Under the pieces are notes generated by a model. The model was not told where the DNA came from. It searched no databases and was given only the letters and a program-made list of their open reading frames with translations. 64,000 nt of DNA, taken from Mesorhizobium sp. PAMC28654 (lineage in GTDB: Bacteria > Pseudomonadota > Alphaproteobacteria > Rhizobiales > Rhizobiaceae). Position numbers and translations under genes: made by a program. The stretch is taken from the NCBI RefSeq assembly GCF_020616515.1, contig NZ_CP085135.1:5193001-5257000 (forward strand), read 5' to 3'. This document shows, one piece after another, positions 54,838-63,672 of this stretch; position 1 is the stretch's first letter, and every line of letters begins with the position of its first letter.

Positions 54838-56676
54838 CTAACGATCCAGGGCTTCGAGCTCGTCGATCAGGCCGCTGATGACACCAAGGCCGATCTGCCA
54901 GAAGGCCGGGTCGGTGGCGTCAAGGCCGAAGGGCGCCAGCAGCTCCGAATGATGCTTGGTGCCACCGGCGCGCAACATCTCGAAATACTTGTCCTGGAAG
55001 CCGCGCTCGGCATTCTGGTAGACCGCGTAGAGCGAGTTCACCAGGCAGTCGCCGAAGGCATAGGCGTAGACATAGAAAGGCGAATGGATGAAGTGCGGGA
55101 TATAGGTCCAGAAGACCTCGTAGCCCTCGCGCAGCTTGATCGCCGGTCCCAGACTTTCGGCCTGCACCTCCAGCCAGAACTGGCCGAGCTTGTCGGAGGT
55201 CAGTTCGCCGTTCTTGCGTTCGGCGTGCACCTTGCGCTCGAATTCGTAGAAGGCGATCTGGCGCACGACCGTGTTGATCATGTCCTCCACCTTCTGGGCC
55301 AGCATCGCCTTGCGCTCGCGCTTGTCGGTGGTCTGGTCGAGCAGCGAGCGGAAGGTCAGCATCTCGCCGAATACCGATGCCGTCTCGGCCAGCGTCAGCG
55401 GCGTCGAGGCCATCAGCGCTCCCTGGCCGGCTGCCAGCACCTGGTGCACGCCGTGGCCGAGCTCGTGGGCCAGCGTCATCACATCGCGCGGCTTGCCCAT
55501 GTAGTTCAGCAGCACGTATGGATGCGCCGACGGCACGGTCGGATGGGCGAAGGCCCCGGGCGACTTGCCCGGACGTACCGGTGCGTCGATCCAGTTGCGA
55601 TCGAAGAAGGTCCGCGCGATCTCAGCCATGTCGGGTGAGAAGCGCTGATAGGCCGACAGCACCGTGTCCCTGGCTTCATCCCAGCCGATCACGGCCTGCG
55701 GGGTCTCGGGCAGCGGGGCGTTGCGGTCCCAGTGGTTCATCACCTCCATGCCGAGCCAGCGCGCCTTCATCGCGTAGTAGCGGTGCGACAGGCGCGGATA
55801 GGCCTCGCGCACCGCGAGCGCCAATGCGTCCACGACGCTGCGCTCGACGCGGTTGGCGAGATGGCGTGAATCGGCGATATCCTTGAAGCCGCGCCAGCGG
55901 TCGGAAATCTCCTTGTCCTTGGCTAGCGTGTTGGTGATCAGCGTGAAGGTGCGCAGGTTCTTGCGGAAGGTCGCGCCCAGCGCCTCGGAGGCCCTGCGAC
56001 GCACCTCGCCATCCGCGTCCTGAAGGCGGTTGAGCGCCGGCTCGAGCGTCGTCTCCTCGCCGTCAATGTCGAAACGCAGGTCGGTCATCGTCTCGTCGAA
56101 CAGGCGATTCCAGGCGCCGCGCCCTGTGATCGACTTCTCGTGGAAGAGCTGCTCGACGCGGTCCTCGAGCTGATAGGGCTTGTCCATGCGCAGGTCGAGC
56201 ACCCATGGCCGGTAGTGACCGAAAACAAAGTCGGTGGCGAGCGCGCTCTCGATCACGGCATCGTCGATCATGTTCAGTTCGAGCGCGAAGAACAGAAGAT
56301 GCGCGCTGGCATCGGTCATCTTCTCCTGGATGTCGCCATAAAGCTTGGCTCGCTGCGGATCGGCCGTGTTGCCGGCATAGACCAGCCCGGCATAGGAGAC
56401 GATGCGACCGATCAGTTCTTCCAGCGCCTCATAGGCCTTGAGCGCCTCGCCAAGCCTGCCTTCGCCGCCGTGTGCGGCCTCGGTGGCGAGCGTGCCTTTC
56501 CAGCGGTTCTCGAAGCTGGTCGCGTCCGTGGCGGCTTTCGCTATGTCGCGCTTCAGCTCCGGCGCGTCCATGCCGGGGTAGAGATCGTTGAGATTCCATT
56601 CCGGCAGGTTGCCAAGCTCCGCCGCACCCTGACCGGATGCCGATGGCGCAAGCTGCCGAGCTAAAACCATATGCAT
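54838..56676 (-). CDS. pepF: M3 family oligoendopeptidase
   Basis: Cytoplasmic zinc metallopeptidase of 612 residues that degrades short peptides. The zinc motif HELGH is in TLAHELGHGVHQVLA at about residue 400, followed by the third-ligand Glu region LAETASVFGEML. The N-terminal part has the PepF pattern (LPEWNLNDLYPGMD, IVSYAGLVYAGNT). GGAAGG precedes ATG 56676 by seven bases; ATG 56670 is a second option. It is divergent from the sigma-54 regulator gene across 157 bases. The family assignment is firm; its natural peptides are unknown. Confidence 0.95.
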   Translation of the reverse strand: MHMVLARQLAPSASGQGAAELGNLPEWNLNDLYPGMDAPELKRDIAKAATDATSFENRWKGTLATEAAHGGEGRLGEALKAYEALEELIGRIVSYAGLVYAGNTADPQRAKLYGDIQEKMTDASAHLLFFALELNMIDDAVIESALATDFVFGHYRPWVLDLRMDKPYQLEDRVEQLFHEKSITGRGAWNRLFDETMTDLRFDIDGEETTLEPALNRLQDADGEVRRRASEALGATFRKNLRTFTLITNTLAKDKEISDRWRGFKDIADSRHLANRVERSVVDALALAVREAYPRLSHRYYAMKARWLGMEVMNHWDRNAPLPETPQAVIGWDEARDTVLSAYQRFSPDMAEIARTFFDRNWIDAPVRPGKSPGAFAHPTVPSAHPYVLLNYMGKPRDVMTLAHELGHGVHQVLAAGQGALMASTPLTLAETASVFGEMLTFRSLLDQTTDKRERKAMLAQKVEDMINTVVRQIAFYEFERKVHAERKNGELTSDKLGQFWLEVQAESLGPAIKLREGYEVFWTYIPHFIHSPFYVYAYAFGDCLVNSLYAVYQNAERGFQDKYFEMLRAGGTKHHSELLAPFGLDATDPAFWQIGLGVISGLIDELEALDR

Positions 56677-56833
56677 CGCCGATACCTTCCAGAATCAATA
56701 TTTAAAGGGAGGAGCAGGAAGCCGATCAAATCCTAAGGAATTCGTTCACCGGGTTTTTTGAAACCTTATTTAGAACCCTGTGCCAAGATGATCCACAGGG
56801 CGAATTTCCTCGGGCGGGCGTTGTTTATCAGTC

Positions 56834-58375
56834 ATGACAGGTTCCATACTCATAGTCGATGACGATCCCGTGCAGCGCCGGCTGCTCGAGGCCGCTGTGA
56901 CGAAATTCGGCCACACGGCAATCGTCGCGGATGGCGGCGAGGTGGGTCTCGATATACTGGACGGTCCCGGCGCGCGCGACGTTTCGGTGGTCATACTCGA
57001 TCTCGTCATGCCCGGCCTCGACGGCATCGGCGTGCTGAAGGCGATGCGCGAGCGCGGCATCCACATCCCGGTCATCGTGCAGACATCCCAGGGTGGCATC
57101 GAGACGGTCGTTTCGGCCATGCGCCACGGCGCCTTTGATTTCGTCGTCAAGCCGGCCTCTCCAGACAAGCTGCAGGCATCGATCGGCAACGCGCTCAAGG
57201 TTGAGGCGATCGAGGGCGAGGTGCGGCGAACATCACGCCGCAAGGGCGGCCATCTGACGTTCAAGGACATGATCACGCAGAGCCCGGCGATGGACCGCGT
57301 CATTCGCCTTGGCCAGAAGGCGGCGGCGTCCAACATCCCGATCCTGATCGAGGGTGAATCGGGTGTCGGCAAGGAACTGGTGGCGCGCGCCATCCAGGGC
57401 ACTGGCGACCGGCGTTCAAAACCCTTCGTCACCGTCAATTGCGGCGCCATCCCGGACAATCTGGTCGAGTCGATCCTGTTTGGTCACGAGAAGGGTTCGT
57501 TCACCGGCGCCACCGACAAACACACCGGCAAGTTCGTCGAGGCCCACTCGGGAACGCTGTTCCTCGACGAGATCGGCGACCTGCCGCTCGACGTGCAGGT
57601 CAAATTGCTGCGCGCCGTGCAGGACGGTGAGGTCGATCCGGTCGGCGGGCGCTCGACTGTCCGCGTCGACATCAGGCTGATCTCGGCGACGCACCGCAAC
57701 CTTTTGCAGCAGGTCAAGGACGGCAAGTTTCGCGAGGACCTGTTCTACCGCCTCAACGTCTATCCGATCTTCGTGCCGCCGCTGCGCGACCGCCGCGACG
57801 ACATCCCCTACCTTGTCGAGCATTTCATGGAGAAGGTCGCGCCCGCGAATACGCACCACCGGCTTCACGGCATCTCGGCCGGAGCCCTTGCCATGCTGCG
57901 GGCCTATGACTGGCCGGGAAACATAAGGCAGTTGGAAAACGCCGTCTTCCGCGCTTCGGTGCTCTGCGACGGCGACGTGCTGACCGAGGAGGAGTTCCCA
58001 CAGATCCGGGCGCAGGTCAGCGGCACGGTCAACCTCGACGCGCAGGGTGCGCAGCCGCAGGTCCCATTGCCGCCGGACACGCCCGTGGGTGAAGACAACG
58101 CAAGGCAAGGTGAGGGGACCGCCATGCCCGGTCCGGATCCACAGGTGAGGCTCCAGCCCCGCTTCGGCACGCTGCGCGCGCTCGATGAACGCGGCAATGT
58201 GCGCGCCCTTGCCGATGTCGAACTCGAGATGATCAAGCTCGCCATCGATCACTATAACGGCCAGATGAGCGAAGTCGCCCGCCGTCTCGGCATCGGCCGC
58301 TCCACGCTGTACCGGAAGCTCAAGGAGTACGGCATCGACCCGGAAACCGGCCGCATCGAGCGGCTCGCATCCTAG
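56834..58375 (+). CDS. Sigma-54-dependent response regulator (receiver-AAA+-Fis)
   Basis: A 513-residue NtrC-family activator. The receiver domain spans residues 1-125 with acidic DDD at 9-11 and phospho-acceptor Asp56 in VVILDLVMPGLDG. The AAA+ domain has Walker A GESGVGKE (about 174-181) and the sigma-54 contact loop as GSFTGA (about 221-226) rather than the consensus GAFTGA. The C-terminal Fis-type helix-turn-helix is MSEVARRLGIGRSTLYRKLK. No sensor kinase gene is adjacent, so it is an orphan regulator. The GS variant of the loop is known in functional family members. Targets unknown. Confidence 0.95.
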   Translation: MTGSILIVDDDPVQRRLLEAAVTKFGHTAIVADGGEVGLDILDGPGARDVSVVILDLVMPGLDGIGVLKAMRERGIHIPVIVQTSQGGIETVVSAMRHGAFDFVVKPASPDKLQASIGNALKVEAIEGEVRRTSRRKGGHLTFKDMITQSPAMDRVIRLGQKAAASNIPILIEGESGVGKELVARAIQGTGDRRSKPFVTVNCGAIPDNLVESILFGHEKGSFTGATDKHTGKFVEAHSGTLFLDEIGDLPLDVQVKLLRAVQDGEVDPVGGRSTVRVDIRLISATHRNLLQQVKDGKFREDLFYRLNVYPIFVPPLRDRRDDIPYLVEHFMEKVAPANTHHRLHGISAGALAMLRAYDWPGNIRQLENAVFRASVLCDGDVLTEEEFPQIRAQVSGTVNLDAQGAQPQVPLPPDTPVGEDNARQGEGTAMPGPDPQVRLQPRFGTLRALDERGNVRALADVELEMIKLAIDHYNGQMSEVARRLGIGRSTLYRKLKEYGIDPETGRIERLAS

Positions 58376-58452
58376 GGCATTGTTCCCGAAGAGTGGCTCA
58401 AACAAGCAAGCAGGCAAAGCCCTGTCCCGATCCTGTCACGATGGGGCAGGGT

Positions 58453-58556
58453 CTAAAGCGCGTCGCGTCGAAACGGATTCACGCGACGCGCTTTAGGTCT
58501 TTTGTTTTATGCATGTCGTTCTCCCAAAACCGAGGTCACTTTTGGGCGACATGCAT
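58453..58556. repeat. Type C intergenic palindromic element
   Basis: Two hairpins in tandem: CTAAAGCGCGTCGCGT / ACGCGACGCGCTTTAG (16 bp perfect arms at 58453-58468 and 58481-58496), then ATGCATGTCG...CCCAAAA / TTTTGGGCGACATGCAT (58509-58556). It is preceded by a type A-like half (58392-58452). Resembles repeats common in Mesorhizobium intergenic DNA; may terminate the sigma-54 regulator gene. Confidence 0.75.
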
Positions 58557-58795
58557 TAGACGCAATGTCGGTTCCAGCTTCCCGATATAGTGTCATCGTC
58601 TTGCGAAGCGCGGACTGTCCAAGCAAGGCGATGCGCCACGGGCTGTTCACGCATTTAAGGCAAACCGTAACAGATCGTGTATCGAGTAACGACCGAATCG
58701 TGATCTAAACCAGTGGTTTACCAAGAAGCGTTGTACACAATTTTTGACGGGATATCGCCACGGTGTTACCGCATTTCGGCTTCAATAAGTGATGA

Positions 58796-58803
58796 TTAAC
58801 CAT
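58796..58803 (+). promoter_or_regulatory. CtrA-like half site upstream of the DUF882 gene
   Basis: TTAACCAT followed by TAGGGTTGA, close to a two-half-site CtrA box with seven-base spacing (TTAA-N7-GGTT). 126 bases before the chosen start. Confidence 0.4.
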
Positions 58804-58928
58804 TAGGGTTGATATTCGGATGCGATCCTGACGCATCTGTTTGGGGAAATCCGGGGACAGAAGACAGCCTGCAAGGCCTTTTGATTTTGAACAGAATCGA
58901 ACGACACACAAACGGGCGATCCTACCGT

Positions 58929-60797
58929 ATGCGCGTCTGGCCGAGATGGCTGGCAGCTATGGTTGTTGCCTTGGGGTTCCTCACAGCGGCCGCGACCGGC
59001 GCCAGCGCTGAAACACGTTCGCTGAAGCTTTATCACCTGCACACACACGAAAAGGCGGAGATCGTCTACAAGCGCAATGGCCGCTACGATCCCGAAGGTC
59101 TCAGGAAGATCAACATCATCCTGCGCGACTGGCGCCGCAACGAACCGACCAAGATGGATCCGCGCCTGCTGGACCTGGTCTGGGAAGCGTACCGTGAAAG
59201 CGGCGCGACCGACTACATCCAGGTCGTCTGCGGCTATCGCTCGCCGTCCACGAACTCGCTGCTGCGCAGCCGCAGCCGGGGCGTTGCCGAGAAAAGCCAG
59301 CATATGCTGGGCAAGGCGATGGACTTCTACATTCCCGGCGTGCCGCTGAAGAAGCTGCGCAACATTGGCCTCAAGATGCAGGGCGGCGGCGTCGGCTACT
59401 ATCCGACCTCCGGCTCGCCCTTCGTCCACATGGATGTCGGCAATGTGCGCCACTGGCCCGGCATCAGCCGCCAGGAACTGGTGAGCGTGTTCCCCAATGG
59501 CAAGACGCTGCATGTGCCGAGCGACGGCAAGCCGCTGCCTGGCTATGAACAGGCGCTCGCAGCCTACAAGTCGCGCGTCGGTTCCGGAGCTCCGGCCATC
59601 GAAGTGGCCAGCGCTGGCGGCGGCACCAGGAAATCCGGCGGCCTGCTGGCGGCCCTCTTTGGCGGCGGTTCAGACGAGGCTGACGACAGCGCCGATGTCG
59701 CTTCCGATGAGCCCGCGCCAAAGCCGAGGACCGCGAAGCCGGCGCCTGCCGCCAAGAGCACCTTGCCGGGCATAGCCATCGTGGCGCCGCAGGATGCCAA
59801 GCGCGCCGAAATTCCGCAGATCGCCGACGCGTCGGCTTCGGAACCGGAGCAGGACACGCCGGAGACGATCATCGCGGCGCTGCCGGCCCGCGATGTTCCA
59901 GTTCCTGACTTTGCTCCGCGTCCGAAGGCCGATGTTGGTGCCCAGCAGCCGGAGAATGTGCCGTTTGCCGTCGCCGATGCGTCCGCCACGACCGAGCGGA
60001 CGGTCGCTACCGCGCAAGCGCCGGAAAACGTTCCTTTTGGCACGACCGATCAATCGGACGCGCCTGACCAGGCACGGGTCGCGGTCAACAACGTGCCGCT
60101 GCCGACATGGCGCCCCGAACATGCGCCGGTCACTACCGCGGCCGATCTGACGCCGCCGAGCAAGGATGTGCTGCTGGCGCTCGCCGATACGGCTGAGCAG
60201 GGCAATACCGCCACCGACGCGTTCTCCGTGCTGCCGACGGCGCGGCCTGACACGGGCCGGACGGACGAGGTCAAGGCCGTTCTCGAACAGGTCGATGCGC
60301 AGCCGGCAATGACGGCTTCCTCGGTGTCCAAGGCTCCTAGCGTCGCGACGCCCGCCGTGAAGGATGTCTATCAGGTTGCTTCGCTGTCGGAGCCCCGCTC
60401 GGCCTTCAACGACCCGGATGGCGTCGATGCCGCATCGCCTCGCCAGGCGATCGTTGCACGCCCCGCCGGTACGGATCCGGTCGCGGCGATCGGCGCCGGC
60501 GTGAAGACGACGCGCAAGGAGTCACGGGCCACGGTGCGCGACCAGAAGCCTGGACCGAAGACCGTGGTGGTTGCCGCCGCGCCGCAGGCCGCCCGCTGGG
60601 CGCTGGGCAGCGGCGAGACCATCACCACCGTTTCCAGTTCGACGACAGCGCCGGGTTACGCCTATAACATCGTGCATACGCCGCCGAGCGAGGTCTACAC
60701 GGCCGGTTTCCAGGCGGACAACCAGATGGCTGATGCCAACCGGTTCAGCGGCAATGCCGTAAAGTTCCTTTCGGTCGCCCGCTTCCAGACCAAGTAA
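58929..60797 (+). CDS. DUF882 domain exported protein (YcbK-like peptidase M15 fold)
   Basis: A 622-residue envelope protein. The signal peptide is MRVWPRWLAAMVVALGFLTA to GASA-ETRS. The DUF882/Peptidase_M15_2 domain (about 30-215) has VVCGYRSPSTNSLLRSRS, the zinc-ligand region KSQHMLGKAMDFYIPGV (H-x-x-G-x-A-x-D) and SPFVHMDVGNVRHWP (the H-x-D ligand pair). A long unstructured Ala/Pro/Asp-rich tail of over 400 residues follows, ending in a short ordered region. The frame is open from 58809, so the true start may lie up to 40 codons upstream. Likely a cell-wall-associated metallopeptidase; the substrate is inferred. Confidence 0.85.
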   Translation: MRVWPRWLAAMVVALGFLTAAATGASAETRSLKLYHLHTHEKAEIVYKRNGRYDPEGLRKINIILRDWRRNEPTKMDPRLLDLVWEAYRESGATDYIQVVCGYRSPSTNSLLRSRSRGVAEKSQHMLGKAMDFYIPGVPLKKLRNIGLKMQGGGVGYYPTSGSPFVHMDVGNVRHWPGISRQELVSVFPNGKTLHVPSDGKPLPGYEQALAAYKSRVGSGAPAIEVASAGGGTRKSGGLLAALFGGGSDEADDSADVASDEPAPKPRTAKPAPAAKSTLPGIAIVAPQDAKRAEIPQIADASASEPEQDTPETIIAALPARDVPVPDFAPRPKADVGAQQPENVPFAVADASATTERTVATAQAPENVPFGTTDQSDAPDQARVAVNNVPLPTWRPEHAPVTTAADLTPPSKDVLLALADTAEQGNTATDAFSVLPTARPDTGRTDEVKAVLEQVDAQPAMTASSVSKAPSVATPAVKDVYQVASLSEPRSAFNDPDGVDAASPRQAIVARPAGTDPVAAIGAGVKTTRKESRATVRDQKPGPKTVVVAAAPQAARWALGSGETITTVSSSTTAPGYAYNIVHTPPSEVYTAGFQADNQMADANRFSGNAVKFLSVARFQTK

Positions 60798-60812
60798 AGG
60801 GCTGTATATTCG

Positions 60813-60854
60813 AACCAGAAGCCGCGCCGGGCGACCAGCGCGGCTTCTGGTTTC
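60813..60854 (+). terminator. Hairpin after the DUF882 gene
   Basis: Perfect 15-bp arms AACCAGAAGCCGCGC / GCGCGGCTTCTGGTT with a ten-base loop and a short TTTC tail; a likely terminator with a weak T tract. Confidence 0.65.
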
Positions 60855-60995
60855 GGGATCATGCAGCGGCTACGGGTATACGATTTTCCGGCAGCGGGCG
60901 CCGGTAGCATCACGCCTGTCTGACATTCCCGTGATCGTGGAACGCCTCGCCCTTTCGCGGCTTTTACCCTTGTTCGTTCAAACCCGGGGAAATCC

Positions 60996-61187
60996 ATGAA
61001 AAAGATACTATTGGCATCGCTCATTTCGCTTGCGGCAGCTTCGGCGGCTATCGGTCCCACTCAGGCCGATACAATGGTCGTCAAGGGCCATGACCATATG
61101 CATATGAGAAAGCATTGCCACATGCAGACGGTCACGCATTGGCGTCACCATCACAAGGTCGTCGAACAGGTCAAGGTTTGTAACTGA
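60996..61187 (+). CDS. Small exported His-rich protein
   Basis: A 63-residue protein. A signal peptide (MKKILLASLISLAAASAAIG, cleaved near TQA-DTM) leaves a mature chain of about 38 residues with nine histidines, clustered in GHDHMHMRKHCHMQ and HWRHHHK, plus two cysteines. The composition suggests a metal-binding periplasmic peptide (copper, nickel or zinc), but no family is recognised. It is followed by its own terminator, so it is a monocistronic gene. Start ATG with a leading AAATCC; the ribosome site is GGGGAAATCC-like and weak. Confidence 0.7.
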   Translation: MKKILLASLISLAAASAAIGPTQADTMVVKGHDHMHMRKHCHMQTVTHWRHHHKVVEQVKVCN

Positions 61188-61207
61188 TCGTTCGAAGTCG
61201 GTTCAAC

Positions 61208-61245
61208 AAGACCCGGTCGATGCAAGTCGGCCGGGTTCTTTTTTA
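61208..61245 (+). terminator. Rho-independent terminator after the His-rich gene
   Basis: Stem ACCCGG...CCGGGT (61211-61216 / 61231-61236) extended by flanking pairs, followed by TCTTTTTT. Confidence 0.85.
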
Positions 61246-61291
61246 TACCGACAGGCGCTGAAAGATGATGTGGCGGGAGATGCCCCAAAGG

Positions 61292-61930
61292 CTATTTTGC
61301 GAGCTTGCTCGCCGCGCGTGCCAGCGCTTCGATCTCGTCCCACTTGCCTGCCTTGACCATGTCGTCGGGCGCCACCCAGGAGCCGCCGACGCAGATGACG
61401 TTGGGCAGGCCGAGATAGTCGGCGGCGTTCTTGCTGGTGATGCCGCCGGTCGGGCAGAACTTCACATCGGCGAGCGGCGAGGCGAATGCCTTGAGCGAAG
61501 CGATGCCGCCCGACTGCTCGGCCGGGAAGAATTTGAGGAAGCGCAAGCCGGCCTCCCGCGCGGCCATGATCTCGCCGGGCGTGATGGCGCCTGGCAGCAG
61601 TGGAACCTCACTATCCCCAGCCGCCGCCAAAAGCTCACGGGTGATACCGGGGCTGACGATAAATCTCGAGCCAGCCGCCGCTGCCTCCTCGAACTGCCGG
61701 GCGTCAAGAATGGTGCCGGCGCCGACGATGGCCTCCTCGACCTCGCCCGCCACCCGACGGATCGCTTCCAGTGCGTCGGCGGTGCGAAGCGTGATCTCGA
61801 TCGCCGGCAGGCCGCCACGGGCAAGCGCGCGCGCCAGCGGCACCGCGTCGGCGACATCAGCGATCTTCAGCACCGGGATGACCGGCTGGCCGTTGAGGAG
61901 CGACAGGAGTTTTTCGGTCTTGCTGGGCAC
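61292..61930 (-). CDS. eda: 2-keto-3-deoxy-6-phosphogluconate aldolase
   Basis: Splits KDPG to pyruvate and glyceraldehyde-3-phosphate in the Entner-Doudoroff pathway, the main sugar route of rhizobia. The 212-residue class I aldolase has PVLKIADVADAVPLARAL, the active-site Glu in AIEITLRTADALEAI, IVSPGITRELL, the Schiff-base Lys in RFLKFFPAEQSGG and FCPTGGI. It starts with GTG at 61930, six bases after GGAGAG. The gene stands alone (no edd or zwf nearby). It could also act on related 2-keto-3-deoxy acids, but the KDPG pattern is strong. Confidence 0.95.
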   Translation of the reverse strand: MPSKTEKLLSLLNGQPVIPVLKIADVADAVPLARALARGGLPAIEITLRTADALEAIRRVAGEVEEAIVGAGTILDARQFEEAAAAGSRFIVSPGITRELLAAAGDSEVPLLPGAITPGEIMAAREAGLRFLKFFPAEQSGGIASLKAFASPLADVKFCPTGGITSKNAADYLGLPNVICVGGSWVAPDDMVKAGKWDEIEALARAASKLAK

Positions 61931-61946
61931 TTGTTCTCTCCACGTC

Positions 61947-62046
61947 TAAAGCATGATCCCGAAAAGTGGACGTCGGTTTTCGGAAAAGATCATGCTCAAA
62001 CAAACAGATAGAGCCCCATCCCGATTCATCGGGATGGAACAGGCTC
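61947..62046 (-). repeat. Type A intergenic palindromic element (copy 2)
   Basis: GCATGATCCCGAAAAGTGG / GGAAAAGATCATGC arms, then CAAACAAACAGATAGAGC and a CCATCCCGA...TCGGGATGG hairpin; inverted relative to 32645-32739. Confidence 0.75.
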
Positions 62047-62222
62047 TTATAGGTAATTCAACCGATTAGCAGACGGGTGTTTTCCTGTCCACGAAACGAA
62101 GCGTGTCGCGATGTCACGCGCCGTGGAACGGTTTTGCCGCCACGACCATCAAGGATGATGACGGGGTGATGAAATCCGCTTTACCTTGAATCGGCTGCCG
62201 CGAGCGTCTAGTTGCCTTGGCA

Positions 62223-63152
62223 ATGACATCGTCCACGCCAACAAAACCTATCCGTGTCGCCGCGCTTTACCGGTTCGCCCGGCTCGAAGCCTTCGAGGAA
62301 TTGCGCGCGCCGCTCGCCGCCTTCTGTTGCGGGCGCGGCATCAAGGGCACGCTGCTCCTGGCGCATGAGGGCATCAACGGCACTGTCGCTGGCAGCGAAG
62401 CGGACATCGCCGCGCTGATCGAGCATCTCGAATCCATCGAGGGCCTTGCCGGCCTCGAGGTGAAATACAGCGCCGCCGCCGAAATGCCGTTCCATCGCAT
62501 GAAGGTGCGGCTGAAGCGCGAGATCGTCACCATGGGTGTCGAGGATATCGACCCGGCCAAAAGCGCGGGAACCTATGTCGCGCCGGCCGACTGGAACGCG
62601 CTGGTTTCCGATCCGGACACGATCGTCATCGACACGCGCAATACCTACGAAGTTTCGATCGGCACCTTCAAGGGCGCGGTCGATCCCGCCACCAGCAGCT
62701 TTCGTGAGTTTCCAGCCTGGGTGGAGGCGCATCGCGCGGAGCTGGACGGGCGGAAGATCGCGATGTTCTGCACCGGCGGCATACGCTGCGAAAAGGCGAC
62801 GGCCTATGTGAAGTCGCTCGGCTTCGAGGACGTGTTCCATCTCAAGGGCGGTATCCTGAAATACCTCGAAGAGGTGCCCGCCGAGCAGAGCCTTTGGCAG
62901 GGCGAATGCTTCGTCTTCGACGAACGCGTTTCGGTGTCGCATGGCCTGGTCGAGGGGGAGGCCGAGCTCTGCCGCGCCTGCCGGCATCCGCTGACGGGCG
63001 ACGACCGGCAGTCACCGAAATATGCCGCCGGCGTCTCCTGCCCGCATTGCTTCGACGACCGTTCGGATGAGGATCGCCAGCGTTATGCCGAGCGTCAGCG
63101 CCAGGTCGAACTGGCGCAGGCGCAGGGCAGGGGCCCGCATATCGGGCGCTAG
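62223..63152 (+). CDS. trhO: tRNA uridine(34) hydroxylase, rhodanese-like
   Basis: Rhodanese-fold protein of 309 residues of the TrhO/YceA family, which adds a hydroxyl to U34 of certain tRNAs using oxygen. The N-terminal acylphosphatase-like domain contains [19 protein letters not shown]. The rhodanese domain has [19 protein letters not shown] and the active-site Cys in [22 protein letters not shown]-terminal Cys-rich tail follows ([21 protein letters not shown]). ATG 62223 is chosen; the upstream TTG at 62217 is only two codons earlier. The NTF2-like gene converges on it with its stop one base away. Confidence 0.93.
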   Translation: MTSSTPTKPIRVAALYRFARLEAFEELRAPLAAFCCGRGIKGTLLLAHEGINGTVAGSEADIAALIEHLESIEGLAGLEVKYSAAAEMPFHRMKVRLKREIVTMGVEDIDPAKSAGTYVAPADWNALVSDPDTIVIDTRNTYEVSIGTFKGAVDPATSSFREFPAWVEAHRAELDGRKIAMFCTGGIRCEKATAYVKSLGFEDVFHLKGGILKYLEEVPAEQSLWQGECFVFDERVSVSHGLVEGEAELCRACRHPLTGDDRQSPKYAAGVSCPHCFDDRSDEDRQRYAERQRQVELAQAQGRGPHIGR

Positions 63153-63153
63153 C

Positions 63154-63519
63154 TCAGGGCCACGCAACCGAGAATCGATCGATGACCCAAAGCCATGCCC
63201 CGTCGCCCTGCCGGCGGGCGACCTCGGTTGTTATCGTGCCATCGGGAAGTCTGGTCGATGTGAGTGCGAGGTCTCCATTGACGACGGCCGGGCGCTGGTC
63301 GCCTGCAGCAAACTTTCGCCCCGTTGCGGTGATCTCCGAGAACAGTGCCTGGATCGCGTCACGGCCAAGTATCAGTTTCCCATCGCCGCTATCGACGATG
63401 GCGTGCGGCTCAAAAAGCGCTGCCATTCCGTCGATGTCTCCCACCCATTGTCGGGCAATCAGCAAACGCTCGAGATCCTGAGGATCACGCGCCGGCTCGC
63501 GGCTTGGTTCGTCGGTCAT
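63154..63519 (-). CDS. NTF2-like / SnoaL-fold protein (DUF4440 type)
   Basis: A 121-residue protein of the NTF2-like cone-fold superfamily. It has an N-terminal helix (QDLERLLIARQWVGDIDGM), then AALFEPHAIVDSGDGKLILG and the strand-rich remainder ending WLWVIDRFSVAWP. It has no signal peptide. Members serve as small isomerases, hydrolases or binding proteins, and the sequence gives no substrate. ATG 63519 with GGAG seven bases upstream is preferred over the longer open frame to 63594. Its stop is adjacent to that of trhO, so the two are tail to tail. Confidence 0.75.
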   Translation of the reverse strand: MTDEPSREPARDPQDLERLLIARQWVGDIDGMAALFEPHAIVDSGDGKLILGRDAIQALFSEITATGRKFAAGDQRPAVVNGDLALTSTRLPDGTITTEVARRQGDGAWLWVIDRFSVAWP

Positions 63520-63672
63520 GGTGGCGCTCCAGTCGAGGCTGGACGGTACCCGAAATCGAAGCCGGTTTCGACACATCGAACGAGGATACGTCATTGTATT
63601 GTCAACGTGCGGGACCTACCTCTTCGGCGTTCGAAACCTGCCCGTTCGGCCGGGCAAATCTGGAGGCACTGA

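Larger units (their letters stand above)
58376..58928. other. Intergenic region with mosaic palindromes and the DUF882 promoter
   Basis: About 550 bases with no credible gene. The left part (58392-58556) is a mosaic of palindromic elements. The right part (58600-58928) is AT-richer and carries a TTAACCAT half site and presumably the promoter of the DUF882 gene. Confidence 0.55.
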
